64,000 nt of DNA from Paenibacillus methanolicus (GCF_008124765.1 NZ_VNHS01000004.1:186001-250000); one strand, 5' to 3'. Shown: positions 34,539 to 43,622, numbered from the stretch's first letter. The notes: generated by a model not told the origin, from the sequence alone. Numbers and translations: made by a program.

Positions 34539-36036
34539 TGCGGCGCATCCTCCTTTCAAGCAGCCCGGCCAGCGACGTCAGCGTCAGCACGAGCACGTAG
34601 TAGATGGCGCCGACGAGCAGCAATGCCTCGAACGCCTTGAACGTATTGGCCTGCACGACATTCGCGCGGCGCATCAGATCGGCGACGCCGATGATCGAGA
34701 CGAGCGACGATTCCTTCACGAGCGCCACGCATTCGTTGACGAGCGCCGGGAGGATGTTCTTCACCGCCTGCGGGAAAATGATGCTGATCATCATCGTCTT
34801 GTACGGGATGCCGAGGGCGATCGCGGCTTCGCGCTGCCCTTTGTCCACGGCCATGATGCCGCCGCGTATCGTCTCGGACAAGTAAGCGGCCGAGTTGAGG
34901 CCGAACGCAAGACCGGCCGCCATAAGCGGCGAGATGTCATAGTTGAACAGCTGCGGCGTCCCGTAGTAAATCAGGAATAGCTGCAGCAGGAGCGGCGTGC
35001 CGCGAAAGATCGACGTGTACACGGTCGCGAACCAGCGCAGCGGCGCGATCGACGAGATTTTGAACAGCGACAGAATGCCGCCCCAGATGAAGCCGAACAC
35101 GGCGGAGACGAGCGTGAATAGCAGCGTGACGAAGATGCCTTTGAAAATATAGCCGACATAGCCGTTCAGCACGCTGAAATCGATGCCCTTCTTCGTGCTC
35201 TTCACGCCGGACTTCGTATTGAACCACTTATCGACGAGCGTCTGCAGCTCGCCGCTGTCTTTCATCTTCTGCAGCTCGGCGTTGAACGCCGGAATCAGCT
35301 CCGAGCCCTTGGGGAAGGCGATCGCATACCCGAGGTCCTCCGGATTCGGCTCGAGCATCGCGAAGCTTAAGTCGGGATTGGCGTCCGTGTAGCCTGCCGC
35401 GACCGCGTCTTCGACGATGACCGCATCGAGGCGGCCGGATTTGATCTCTAGAATCAGGTTCGGCAGCTTGTCCAGCTTCTTGATCTCGCCGAGCCCTTCC
35501 ATCTTCATGACCGCTTCTTCCTGCGTGGAGCCGAGCTGCACGCCGACGCGCTTGCCCTTGAGGGCGTCTTCGGTCGTCAGCCCGCTGTCCTTGAGGGCGA
35601 CGATCGTGTTGCGCGCGGCATAGTAGGAATCGGAGAAATCGATGCTCTGCTTGCGCTCCTCCGTGACGGACATCGCCGACATGACGAAGTCGACGCGCTC
35701 CGTCTGGAGGGCCGCGATCAAGCCGCTGAAGTCCATGCCCGAAATTTCGAGCGTATAACCGAGACGTTCGGTTATCGCCTTGGCGATCTCGACGTCGAGG
35801 CCGATAATGTCGCCGCCGTTCTTGGCGTCGACGCTTTCGTAAGGCGGGTAATCGGGCGAGGTGCCCATAATGATCGTTTTGCCGCTATCGGAAGTCGATT
35901 CTCCCGCGGCCAAGGCCAGCCCGGCATCGCCGGTCAAGCTCGCAAAAAAGCCGCCAAAGCCCGATCCGCCCGCGATTCCCGTGACGAGAATTAGCGCGGC
36001 GAGAGGGGTGACGACCCATTTTAACCATCTGCTCAT
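34531..36036 (-). CDS. Fused amino acid ABC substrate-binding protein/permease
   Basis: A 501-residue fusion. Residues 1-~30 are a signal/membrane segment, then a polar-amino-acid binding domain (~40-275: ETSPDYPPYESVDA-like start, FSGLIAALQTERVDFVMSAM, KGKRVGVQLGSTQEE, FPKGSELIPAFNAEL). After a short linker comes a HisM-type permease (~290-501) with the EAA loop REAAIALGIPYKTMMISIIFPQAVK. Start 36036 has AGAGGA upstream. The ligand is a polar amino acid, not identified here. The membrane-tethered receptor fusion is a known but less common layout. Confidence 0.92.
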   Translation of the reverse strand: MSRWLKWVVTPLAALILVTGIAGGSGFGGFFASLTGDAGLALAAGESTSDSGKTIIMGTSPDYPPYESVDAKNGGDIIGLDVEIAKAITERLGYTLEISGMDFSGLIAALQTERVDFVMSAMSVTEERKQSIDFSDSYYAARNTIVALKDSGLTTEDALKGKRVGVQLGSTQEEAVMKMEGLGEIKKLDKLPNLILEIKSGRLDAVIVEDAVAAGYTDANPDLSFAMLEPNPEDLGYAIAFPKGSELIPAFNAELQKMKDSGELQTLVDKWFNTKSGVKSTKKGIDFSVLNGYVGYIFKGIFVTLLFTLVSAVFGFIWGGILSLFKISSIAPLRWFATVYTSIFRGTPLLLQLFLIYYGTPQLFNYDISPLMAAGLAFGLNSAAYLSETIRGGIMAVDKGQREAAIALGIPYKTMMISIIFPQAVKNILPALVNECVALVKESSLVSIIGVADLMRRANVVQANTFKAFEALLLVGAIYYVLVLTLTSLAGLLERRMRRSD

Positions 36037-36085
36037 TGGATTGTCCTCTTCTGTATAAAGTCTGTATAAATATGCGCACTTAGAT

Positions 36086-36114
36086 ACTATACCCAAATCG
36101 AACGCAACTCTCAA
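36086..36114 (-). promoter_or_regulatory. Promoter of the amino acid ABC operon
   Basis: On the minus strand, TTGAGA and TATAGT are separated by exactly 17 bases, 50 bases upstream of the receptor-permease start. Confidence 0.7.
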
Positions 36115-36399
36115 CACCGGATAATGTTACCATTTGGTGTCGGCTTTGATAGGGCGCTTTGGTTTTAGTCGAGTGTCGCTTCACTGTATAAAAGCCCGTA
36201 ACGGCGGGCTTCGATGGTTTTTTCGACAACGTTAAAGGGCTTCAGGCCGACAGCTTGAGCGGCATGCCGAAGCTGTTGGCGTCTATGCGGGAGAGGACGG
36301 ACGGGCGGCGCGGAACGTCGAACAATGGCGGCGCGGTTCAGACGCATTTTGACAAGCGCAGTGCGGCAGAACTAAAGGGAAACAGGAAAAGGGATATAT
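36115..36399. other. Intergenic region between divergent transporter and lacI genes
   Basis: Contains a hairpin AAGCCCGTAACGGCGGGCTT (36187-36206) and short unsupported frames on both strands. No gene is called. It ends at the promoter of the second LacI regulator. Confidence 0.35.
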
Positions 36400-36428
36400 T
36401 TACTCCTTCTCCGAGGGTCGCCTATACT
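36400..36428 (+). promoter_or_regulatory. Candidate promoter of the second lacI gene
   Basis: TTACTC (36400-36405) and TATACT (36423-36428), 17-base spacer; the -35 box is weak. It is followed directly by the first operator, as at the other lacI locus. Confidence 0.5.
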
Positions 36429-36440
36429 AGCAGCAAGTCA

Positions 36441-36466
36441 TAAATAAATTAAACCGGTTTTATTTT
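36441..36466. promoter_or_regulatory. LacI-family operator O1 of the second regulator
   Basis: Core palindrome AAACCGGTTT (36451-36460), extended by AT-rich arms TAAATAAATT and TATTTTA. It lies just after the -10 box. Confidence 0.65.
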
Positions 36467-36539
36467 ACGCCGCTCCAGCTCCGCTCCTATTCGAACCAGC
36501 CCGGATTTTCAGCCGATCTTCCGCCAATGGTTTCGGCCT

Positions 36540-36562
36540 AAAGTTAAACCGGTTTCATTTAG
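36540..36562. promoter_or_regulatory. LacI-family operator O2 of the second regulator
   Basis: The same core AAACCGGTTT (36547-36556) in the context AAGTTAAACCGGTTTCATTT, 96 bases after O1 centre to centre, in the leader of the gene. Confidence 0.65.
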
Positions 36563-36617
36563 TTCCGAGCTCTTGAAGCAACGCTCGCTAAATTATTCGC
36601 AAGGAGCAATCGCGCTT

Positions 36618-37604
36618 ATGAAAGCCAGCATTTACGATGTAGCCAAACGGGCGGGGCTGTCGGTCGTTACCGTCTCCCGCGTGCTCAACAACGAATCGAC
36701 CGTCCGGGAGAAAAACCGGCTGAAGGTGCTCGAGGTGATGAGAGAACTGGATTACCATCCGAAGGCGGCGGCGCGCAGCCTGGCGAAGGGGAAGACGAAC
36801 TTGATCGGCATGATGCTCTCGACGTTGGACGATTCCTTCTTCGACGCCGTCATCAAGGAAATTAGCGACCGCCTCGCGGCCAAAGGGTATTACTTGACGC
36901 TGTCAGTCGATTCCGACCTGTCGCCGATGCTGTTCCAGGAGGATCGCGTCGACGGGGTTATCCTGCTCTCGCCGATCAACGAAATCGCGCACATGCGCGA
37001 GCTCGACAAGCGCAAAATCCCGTATATTTTGATCGACCACCAGCATCCGGCTCCCTCGGTCTCGAGCATCGTCGTGGATAACTATGCGGGCAGCGTTATG
37101 GCCGCGAATCATCTGCTGGCGCTTGGGCACAAGGACATCGCGCATATTACGGGGCCGCCGCTCTTCTTGAGCAGCCGGGAACGGGAGCGAGGCTTCCGGC
37201 ACGCCATGCGGGAAGCCGGTCTTGCGCCCTTCGCGGTCGTGCCGGGCGAGTTCCAGATCGCCTCCGGCCTCGAGGCCGCAGACCGCTGGCTCGCCGCGGG
37301 CCGCCTGCCGACGGCGGTATTCGCCGCCGACGATTACACGGCGATTGGCGTCATCACCGCCCTCCAGGCGGCGGGCGTCCGCGTCCCTCGGGACGTGTCG
37401 GTCATCGGCTTCGACGACCAAGTCATCGCTTCTCAATATCGCCCGGCGCTCACCACGATCCGGCAGCCGGCGGAGCACATCGGCCGGCAGGCGGTGGATA
37501 TCATGCTCGCCACGCTCCAGGGCGAGCTCCCGACTCCGGCGAAGGTCGAGCTCAAGCCGGAGCTCGTCGTCCGCGCGTCGACGGCGAAGCCGAGGGGGGA
37601 GTAG
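36618..37604 (+). CDS. LacI-family transcriptional regulator, paralogue
   Basis: A 328-residue repressor, close paralogue of the regulator at 5291-6283: MKASIYDVAKRAGLSVVTVS against MKVSIFDVARRSGLSVVTVS, the same AAARSLAKGKTN hinge end, FQEDRVDGVILLSP and FLSSRERERGF. ATG 36618 has AAGGAG 11 bases upstream. Two operators with the core AAACCGGTTT precede it, a different core from the other paralogue, which fits divergence of specificity. The next gene (a GH8 glycanase) is 450 bases away across a repeat element, so its target is not shown by context. Confidence 0.92.
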   Translation: MKASIYDVAKRAGLSVVTVSRVLNNESTVREKNRLKVLEVMRELDYHPKAAARSLAKGKTNLIGMMLSTLDDSFFDAVIKEISDRLAAKGYYLTLSVDSDLSPMLFQEDRVDGVILLSPINEIAHMRELDKRKIPYILIDHQHPAPSVSSIVVDNYAGSVMAANHLLALGHKDIAHITGPPLFLSSRERERGFRHAMREAGLAPFAVVPGEFQIASGLEAADRWLAAGRLPTAVFAADDYTAIGVITALQAAGVRVPRDVSVIGFDDQVIASQYRPALTTIRQPAEHIGRQAVDIMLATLQGELPTPAKVELKPELVVRASTAKPRGE

Positions 37605-37717
37605 GGGGATGTCGTCAGGTTAAGAGAATGCGGTTGGTGTGGGCTTTTCACTCGCTGTTGTCTTCGAAAGTCAAACGGCTGCTCTTTCACCCGTCCCGAC
37701 GCGCTTAACCAGTGAAA

Positions 37718-37950
37718 GTGAGCCTTGTCCGTCAGGACAAAAGCGTGCCACGCTCGAAAGCTCCCGCCGTCCGCTAGCCCAACTCGCCAGCGCGAAAAAG
37801 AGAGCCCAACAATAGCCTTGTCCGCCAGGACAAAAGCGTGCCTCGCTCGAAACGAACCGCCGTCCACCAGCCCAACTCGCTAGCACGAAAGTGGGAGTCC
37901 AGAGGGCATAGCCCTTGGAGCCCCCTCGGCGGAGGGGGTTGGGGGAGCGA
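37718..37950 (+). repeat. Dispersed hairpin-rich intergenic repeat, copy B (doubled module)
   Basis: Contains TTGTCCGTCAGGACAA (37725-37740) followed by AAGCGTGCCACGCTCGAAA, then a second TTGTCCGCCAGGACAA (37819-37834) followed by AAGCGTGCCTCGCTCGAAA, and then the shared tail GTCCAGAGGGCATAGCCCTTGG and CCCCTCGGCGGAGGGG. So the front module is duplicated here while the tail is single. The copy lies between lacI and the GH8 gene. Confidence 0.72.
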
Positions 37951-38057
37951 CTTTTATAGGGGAGGTGATGCTCACCACCTACAAAAAGACGAGAAAGAGA
38001 GCTGAAGTAGAGAACAAATTAGTCATCCTGTTTACCAAAAAACAAGGAGGCAAGTTA

Positions 38058-39272
38058 ATGAAAATGAAACTAAAAGTACTCCTGTTAAGCGGACTCTGTC
38101 TATCGCTACTGCCGGTCGGCGCGGCCCTGGCGGCCGGCGAAGCCAAGCCGTTCCCGCAGCATACGGCGTATACCGCCGGCACGATCAAGCCGAACAACGT
38201 GACGCAGACGGCGATGGACAACGCGGTGAAGAGCAAGTGGACCACGTGGAAGACCAACTATCTGAAACCGGCGGGCACCGGCAAATATTACGTCAAATAC
38301 AACAGCGCGGGCGAGACGGTGTCGGAAGCGCACGGCTACGGCATGCTGTTGACCGTCATGATGGCCGGGGCGGACGCGAACGCGCAAACGTATTTCGACG
38401 GGCTATACCGGTATTTCCGCGAGCATCCGAGCGCGATCAACGCGAATTTGATGGCATGGAAGCAGAACAGCAGCTTCCAGAACATCGAAGGCGAGGATTC
38501 CGCGACCGACGGGGATATGGATATCGCGTACGGGCTGCTGCTGGCGCATCGCCAATGGGGAAGCTCGGGGACGATCAACTATTTGGCCGAAGCGAAGAAG
38601 GTCGTTAACGCGATCATGCAAAGCGACGTGAACCAGACCCGCTGGACGCTGCGGCTCGGCGATTGGGCGACGAGCGGCAACTGGGGCAGCGCGACGCGTC
38701 CGTCGGACTTTATGTTGAATCATATGAAGGCGTTCAAAACCGCGACCGGCGATACCAAATGGGATCGCGTGGCGAACCAGACGTACGCGATCATCAACGC
38801 CATTTTCACGAACAATAGCTCCGCGACCGGACTCATGCCGGACTTCGTCATCTATCAGAACAACGCGTACGTGCCGGCGCCGGCCAACTTCCTGGAGAGC
38901 GGCAACGACGGCAGCTACTACTACAATTCGTGCCGCGCGCCGTGGCGGATCGCGACCGACTACCTCATCAGCGGCGACAACCGCGCGCTGAACCAGCTCA
39001 ACAAGCTGAACGGTTGGATCAAAACAAAGACGTCGAACAATCCAAGCAACATCATGGACGGCTATACGCTAAGCGGCAGCAAAGTCGGCGGTTATAACAG
39101 CGGCGCGTTCTACGCCCCCTTCGGCGTCAGCGCGATGACGAGCTCGGCGAATCAAAGCTGGCTGAACGCGATCTGGACGAAAACGGCCGGCAGCGCGTCG
39201 GAAGGCTACTACGAAGACAGCATCAAACTGTTCTCCATGCTGGTCATGTCGTCGAACTGGTGGACGTACTAA
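38058..39272 (+). CDS. Secreted glycoside hydrolase family 8 (endoglucanase/chitosanase type)
   Basis: A 404-residue secreted enzyme. Residues 1-26 are a signal peptide (MKMKLKVLLLSGLCLSLLPV, cleavage after ALAAG). The GH8 region shows SEAHGYGMLLTVMMAG with the probable acid Glu, the family signature ATDGDMDIAYGLLLAHRQWG with the catalytic Asp, and YNSCRAPWRIATDYLISG. GH8 includes endo-glucanases, lichenases and chitosanases of Paenibacillus and Bacillus; the substrate cannot be fixed here. ATG 38058 has AAGGAGG 7 bases upstream. An in-frame ATG at 37968, also with GGGGAGG, would add 30 residues before the signal peptide and is less likely. Confidence 0.9.
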   Translation: MKMKLKVLLLSGLCLSLLPVGAALAAGEAKPFPQHTAYTAGTIKPNNVTQTAMDNAVKSKWTTWKTNYLKPAGTGKYYVKYNSAGETVSEAHGYGMLLTVMMAGADANAQTYFDGLYRYFREHPSAINANLMAWKQNSSFQNIEGEDSATDGDMDIAYGLLLAHRQWGSSGTINYLAEAKKVVNAIMQSDVNQTRWTLRLGDWATSGNWGSATRPSDFMLNHMKAFKTATGDTKWDRVANQTYAIINAIFTNNSSATGLMPDFVIYQNNAYVPAPANFLESGNDGSYYYNSCRAPWRIATDYLISGDNRALNQLNKLNGWIKTKTSNNPSNIMDGYTLSGSKVGGYNSGAFYAPFGVSAMTSSANQSWLNAIWTKTAGSASEGYYEDSIKLFSMLVMSSNWWTY

Positions 39273-39291
39273 AGCCAGGCGCGTCGGCCAT

Positions 39292-39350
39292 ACACCCCTC
39301 GGCAGTGCCGGGTCCCTCGGGCCTTAGCGGCAGTCGCCGAGGGGTGTTTG
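39292..39350 (+). terminator. Intrinsic terminator of the GH8 gene
   Basis: ACACCCCTCGGC pairs with GCCGAGGGGTGT over a 32-base structured loop, followed by TTTG. Confidence 0.75.
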
Positions 39351-39504
39351 TCAGCTTACGCGCGATTTAAGTGATTTTTACCAGCGGATTCCAAAAGGTG
39401 GTTCCCAATCAGCCGCGATTCCCTTATGATGAGGGAAGCAGGTAAGAGCATTGTAAGATTTCGAGCTCGCATCGGGCATGCGCATATTTGGATGGAAGGG
39501 GCGG

Positions 39505-40278
39505 ATGGCAGTGGAACGATGGGAGACGGCCGCGGCCGATTTTTTGCTGGCGTGGACAAGCCGCAACGATGTGATCGGCGCGATGCTGTGCGGCAGCTAT
39601 ATTACGGGTAACCCTTCCCGCCGCTCGGATGTGGACATTCATCTTATCTTATCGGAGGACGCCGAGAATCGGGAACGCGGCAATCTCGTGCGAGGCGGCC
39701 TCATGATCGAATATTTCTTGAATCCGGCGCAGCAAATTCGCGCGTATTTCCGGCAGGATTTCGAGGCGCGTAGCACGATGTCGATGGTGCAGTTCGCCAC
39801 GGGCCGGATCGTGTACGATCCGACCGGCGTCACCAACGCGCTCAAGGCGGAGGCGAAGCAGTGGCTCGCGAAGGAGCGGGAGGGCTTGTCCGGCGCGGAG
39901 CTGGAGCTGGCCAAGTACGCGGTGTGGGACGATATGGACAATGTGCTGGACAGCTTCGAGCAGCGGAAGCCCGACTATCCGTTCGTCTGCCAGCAGGCGA
40001 TGATGCGCTTGTTCCAGACGTACAGCCGTTTCCTCCAGCTCGCTTCGACGCCGCACCACCACGTGCTGGCTTATTTGAAGGATCCCCGGTATTTGGGCAA
40101 ATATTTGGCGCCGCCCTTCCCGGATGAAGAATTCGCCCGGAAGATGGTGCGGCTGATCCAAGACAACGATCCGTACCGGCAGGTGCAGGAGTACGAACAG
40201 CTGGTTCAGCACGTGTTGCGCGAAATGGGCGGGTTCGATCCGAACGGGTGGCATTTGCGCACGCCGCTGAGCTTGTAG
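39505..40278 (+). CDS. Nucleotidyltransferase-fold protein
   Basis: A 257-residue protein with the nucleotidyltransferase signature near the N-terminus: MLCGSYITGNPSRRSDVDIHLIL, i.e. G-S followed by D-x-D, with a third acidic residue in MIEYFLN. This is the minimal DNA polymerase beta-like fold shared by aminoglycoside nucleotidyltransferases and antitoxin-type MNT proteins. The C-terminal half is helical, without a recognised domain. ATG 39505 follows GGAAGGGGCGG; ATG 39478 lacks a binding site. The substrate is unknown. The gene stands alone. Confidence 0.75.
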   Translation: MAVERWETAAADFLLAWTSRNDVIGAMLCGSYITGNPSRRSDVDIHLILSEDAENRERGNLVRGGLMIEYFLNPAQQIRAYFRQDFEARSTMSMVQFATGRIVYDPTGVTNALKAEAKQWLAKEREGLSGAELELAKYAVWDDMDNVLDSFEQRKPDYPFVCQQAMMRLFQTYSRFLQLASTPHHHVLAYLKDPRYLGKYLAPPFPDEEFARKMVRLIQDNDPYRQVQEYEQLVQHVLREMGGFDPNGWHLRTPLSL

Positions 40279-40340
40279 CCGGAAGTCGGCGAGGCAGGCA
40301 GCGGACTGACCGGCGATCCCGGTGGGCAATACATAGGAAC

Positions 40341-40371
40341 AAGGCGCCTCGGGGCAGACCCATGGCGCCTT
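40341..40371 (+). terminator. Hairpin after the nucleotidyltransferase gene
   Basis: AAGGCGCC/GGCGCCTT stem, 15-base loop, only a short T tract (TTGCTTCG). Confidence 0.55.
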
Positions 40372-40520
40372 GCTTCGTTCCGGACGGCCGCGCAACGCAA
40401 GGATCGCCGGCGCTCACGCTCCCTGTTCATCTGCCCGAAGACTCGTCCGGCTTGCGAACCGTCCTATTATTCCGCATGATAAAAGGAAATGCATTCAGGC
40501 TCGAACAAGGAGGACTCCTC

Positions 40521-42506
40521 ATGACGATCTCATTGCGCAACGTCGGCGTGTTCGCCCATGTCGATGCCGGCAAGACTACGACGACGGAGCACATGCTTTA
40601 CTTGAGCGGCCAGCTGCGCGCGCCGGGCAGCGTGGACAGCGGAACGGCGCAGACCGACTGGCTGGACGTGGAGCGGGAACGCGGCATCTCGGTCAGGGCG
40701 GCCGTCACGCGCCTGCAGTGGGACGGGGTGCCGATCAATCTGGTCGATACGCCGGGACACGTCGATTTTCTGTCCGAGGTGGAACGGACGCTGCGCGTCA
40801 TGGACGGCGCCGTGCTGATCGTCTCGGCGGTCGAAGGCGTGCAGGCGCAGACCGAGGTCATCTGGGACGCGCTGCGTCAGCTCGGCATTCCGACGTTGAT
40901 CTATATGAATAAAATGGACCGGATCGGCGCGGATCCGGAGGCCGTGCTCGCGCAAATCCGGCGGCTGCTGTCGCCGCAGGCGGCGCCGCTCTTCGCGCCG
41001 GACGGGAAGGAGAGCGGCTTCGCCGGCACGATCCCGCTGTTGAATGGAGATAGCGGCTTCGCGCTCGGGGCATCCGGCTACCGGGAGCTGCTCGAAGAGG
41101 CCGTCGCCGAGGGCGACGAGGCTGCCATGGAATGTTACTTGGCGGAAGGCGGCCTCGCGGACGGGCAGCTGGAGGCGGCGCTGCCGGCACTCGTGCGCCG
41201 GCGCGCGCTGTTCCCGGTGCTCTTCGGCGCTTCGAGCCGCGGCATCGGGGTGAAGGAGCTGTTGGATGCGGTCTTGGCGCTGCTGCCCTCGCCGAAAGGC
41301 TCGGCGGAGCGCCCCCTATCCGGCGTCGTGTTCAAAATCGAACGCGATCCGGCCATGGGCCGCATCGCTTACGTGCGGCTGTACGACGGCGCGATCCGCA
41401 ACCGGGACGCCGTGCGTAATCATTCGCGGCAGCTGGAGGAGAAGGCGACGCAGATCCGCCGCTTGAACGGCCGGAAGACGGAGGATACCGGCCTCCTGGA
41501 AGCGGGCGACATCGCCGCCGTGTCCGGCTGGAGCCGGGCGCGGATCGGCGATGTGCTCGGTACGGACGCCGCCGTCCCCGGCGAACGCCGGCTCGCCGTG
41601 CCGCTGCTGACCGTGCAGGCGCGATGGAAGAACGACGCGGAATATCCCGTCGTCATCGCGGCTTTCCAGGAGCTCGCCGACGAGGATCCGCAGCTGGACT
41701 TGCAGTGGCTGCCGGAGGAACGGGAGCTGCACGTGAAGGTGATGGGCACCATCCAGATGGAGGTGCTGGCGCATGTCATGCGCAGCCGGTTCAAGCTCGA
41801 GGTGTCCTTCGACGAGCCGACCGTTATTTATAAGGAGACGCCCGCCGCGCCCGGCGAAGGCTACGTGGCCTATTTGGCGCCGAAGCCGTGCTGGGCGATC
41901 CTTCGCTTCCGTATCGAACCCGGCGCGCGCGGCAGCGGCATCCGCTACCGTTCGCTCGTGCGGGGGGAGCGACTGCTCGAGAGCTATCAGCACGAGGTGG
42001 CGCGGCGCGTGCCCGAAGCGCTCCAGCAAGGACTGCTCGGCTGGGAGGTCACGGATGCCGAGATTACGTTGGTCGAAGGCGAGCACCACGTGTGGCATAC
42101 GCATCCGCTCGATTTCGTCATCGCGACGCCGATGGGCATCATGGACGGGCTGGCGAACGCGGGCACGAAGCTGCTGGAGCCGCTCCTTCGCTTCCGGCTG
42201 TCCGTGCCGGAAGCGTACGGCGGGAAGCTGATGAACGAGCTGATGCTCATGCGGGCGGTATTCGAACCGCCCGCGGTGCAGGGCGAGCGGATAGAGATCG
42301 AAGGCATCCTGCCGGTGGCGACCTCGCTCGATTTTCCGGCGAGGCTCGGTTCGCTCACGAAAGGACGGGGGACGTTATCCGCTTCGTTCGCGGGCTACCA
42401 GGAGAGTCCGCCGGACGTTCGGACCGAGCGGCGAAGAAGAGGCGTCGATCCGCGCGACCAGGCGAGGTATATTCTTGCGGCTCGCAGCGCGCTCGCCAGC
42501 CAGTAG
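40521..42506 (+). CDS. Tet(M)/EF-G-like translational GTPase
   Basis: A 661-residue GTPase. G1 AHVDAGKTTTTEHMLY (~11-26), the switch region RGISVRAAV, G3 VDTPGHVDFLSEVERTL and G4 MNKMDR are intact. The remainder follows EF-G domains II-V, ending in a C-terminal domain with FPARLGSLTKGRGTLSASFAGYQ. The overall layout and length (Tet(M) is 639) match ribosomal protection proteins, but chromosomal relatives of this kind in Bacillales often have no proven drug specificity. ATG 40521 has AAGGAGGAC 4-10 bases upstream. A 270-base leader with no clear attenuator precedes it. Confidence 0.9.
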   Translation: MTISLRNVGVFAHVDAGKTTTTEHMLYLSGQLRAPGSVDSGTAQTDWLDVERERGISVRAAVTRLQWDGVPINLVDTPGHVDFLSEVERTLRVMDGAVLIVSAVEGVQAQTEVIWDALRQLGIPTLIYMNKMDRIGADPEAVLAQIRRLLSPQAAPLFAPDGKESGFAGTIPLLNGDSGFALGASGYRELLEEAVAEGDEAAMECYLAEGGLADGQLEAALPALVRRRALFPVLFGASSRGIGVKELLDAVLALLPSPKGSAERPLSGVVFKIERDPAMGRIAYVRLYDGAIRNRDAVRNHSRQLEEKATQIRRLNGRKTEDTGLLEAGDIAAVSGWSRARIGDVLGTDAAVPGERRLAVPLLTVQARWKNDAEYPVVIAAFQELADEDPQLDLQWLPEERELHVKVMGTIQMEVLAHVMRSRFKLEVSFDEPTVIYKETPAAPGEGYVAYLAPKPCWAILRFRIEPGARGSGIRYRSLVRGERLLESYQHEVARRVPEALQQGLLGWEVTDAEITLVEGEHHVWHTHPLDFVIATPMGIMDGLANAGTKLLEPLLRFRLSVPEAYGGKLMNELMLMRAVFEPPAVQGERIEIEGILPVATSLDFPARLGSLTKGRGTLSASFAGYQESPPDVRTERRRRGVDPRDQARYILAARSALASQ

Positions 42507-42529
42507 CCATGCCCGTTTATGGGAAAAAA

Positions 42530-42559
42530 TTAACGAGGGTATCCCTATTTCACTATGAT
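42530..42559 (+). promoter_or_regulatory. Promoter of the EAL-PAS unit
   Basis: TTAACG (42530-42535) and TATGAT (42554-42559), 18-base spacer; 38 bases before the EAL gene start. Confidence 0.55.
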
Positions 42560-42596
42560 ACACTGACACTAGACTAACTAGAGGCGGTGTGCATCT

Positions 42597-43592
42597 ATGT
42601 CGGAATGTCGGAGCTGCCAGCCCGGGGAGCTGCTGTACCGGGTGACGGCGGGCACGGACGCGAACGAAGAAGTGCTGCAAGGGATCTTGCCATTCATGCG
42701 CGCATCGGGCGTCGTGGTCAAAGAAGAGGAAGGCGCGGTCACGGTCCGCGAATCGGGCATGGCGGATTTCATGGACTTTTGCCGGGATCATATGAATACG
42801 TCGGGAATAACGTTCCGGTTGGACGGAGAAGAAGAGCGGCGGCCGTTCGAGGCGCTGGCGCCGCTGCTGGACGCGCGGTGGATCGATTCCATTGTCTTTC
42901 AGGGGCGCGTCGTGCCCTATTGCCAGCCGATCCTGGACCGGGACGGCAAGCTGTTCGCGCACGAGATTTTGTCCCGGTTCGCGCGGGAGGACGGGACGCT
43001 GGCGCCGCCGGGCGAAGTGTTCCGGGCCGCGAAGGCGCGAGGACGCTTATACGCGCTCGATCGCGTGTGCCGCATGTCGGCCGTGAAGTGCGCCGCCGAG
43101 CTGCCGGGCAAAGTGTTCATCAACTTCATCCCGACGTCGATCTACGCGCCGGAGCATTGCTTGCGATCCACGGTCGCGCTGGCGGGGGAACTCGGCATCG
43201 ATCCGTCTCGCTTCGTCTTCGAGGTGGTGGAGACCGAATACGTGGAGGACCTGGCGCATCTGAAAGGCATTCTGGATTATTATCGCCGGCGGGGCTTCCA
43301 GTATGCGCTGGACGACGTGGGCGAAGGTTTCAGCACCGTCGAGATGCTTCGCGAGCTTAAGCCGCATTACATGAAGCTCGACATGGGCTACGTGCGCGGC
43401 GTGGCGGGCGATCCGCGGAAGCAGGAGGTCGCGCTTAAGCTGCTCGCCGCCGCGCGCGAGATCGGCGCCGTGCCGCTGGGGGAAGGCGTGGAGGCGCGGG
43501 AGGATTACGACTGGCTGCGCCAAGCGGGGTTCGAGTTATTCCAAGGTTATCTGTTCGGCAAGCCTGCGCCCGTTCATGGGAAGCAAGCGTAG
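42597..43592 (+). CDS. EAL domain protein (probable c-di-GMP phosphodiesterase)
   Basis: A 331-residue cytoplasmic protein. The first ~95 residues are an unassigned N-terminal domain. The EAL domain has HEIL in place of EAL, but the expected metal and catalytic residues are still seen: E in HEIL, N in FINF, E in FEVVETE, DD in ALDDVGEGFSTVE, K in MKLD, E in LGEGVEARED and Q in ELFQGYLFG. It may therefore be active. It is followed by a PAS protein 30 bases later, forming a small signalling unit beside the nitric oxide synthase gene. Confidence 0.88.
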   Translation: MSECRSCQPGELLYRVTAGTDANEEVLQGILPFMRASGVVVKEEEGAVTVRESGMADFMDFCRDHMNTSGITFRLDGEEERRPFEALAPLLDARWIDSIVFQGRVVPYCQPILDRDGKLFAHEILSRFAREDGTLAPPGEVFRAAKARGRLYALDRVCRMSAVKCAAELPGKVFINFIPTSIYAPEHCLRSTVALAGELGIDPSRFVFEVVETEYVEDLAHLKGILDYYRRRGFQYALDDVGEGFSTVEMLRELKPHYMKLDMGYVRGVAGDPRKQEVALKLLAAAREIGAVPLGEGVEAREDYDWLRQAGFELFQGYLFGKPAPVHGKQA

Positions 43593-43622
43593 AGCACGCC
43601 GATAGCGATGGGAGATGATGGA

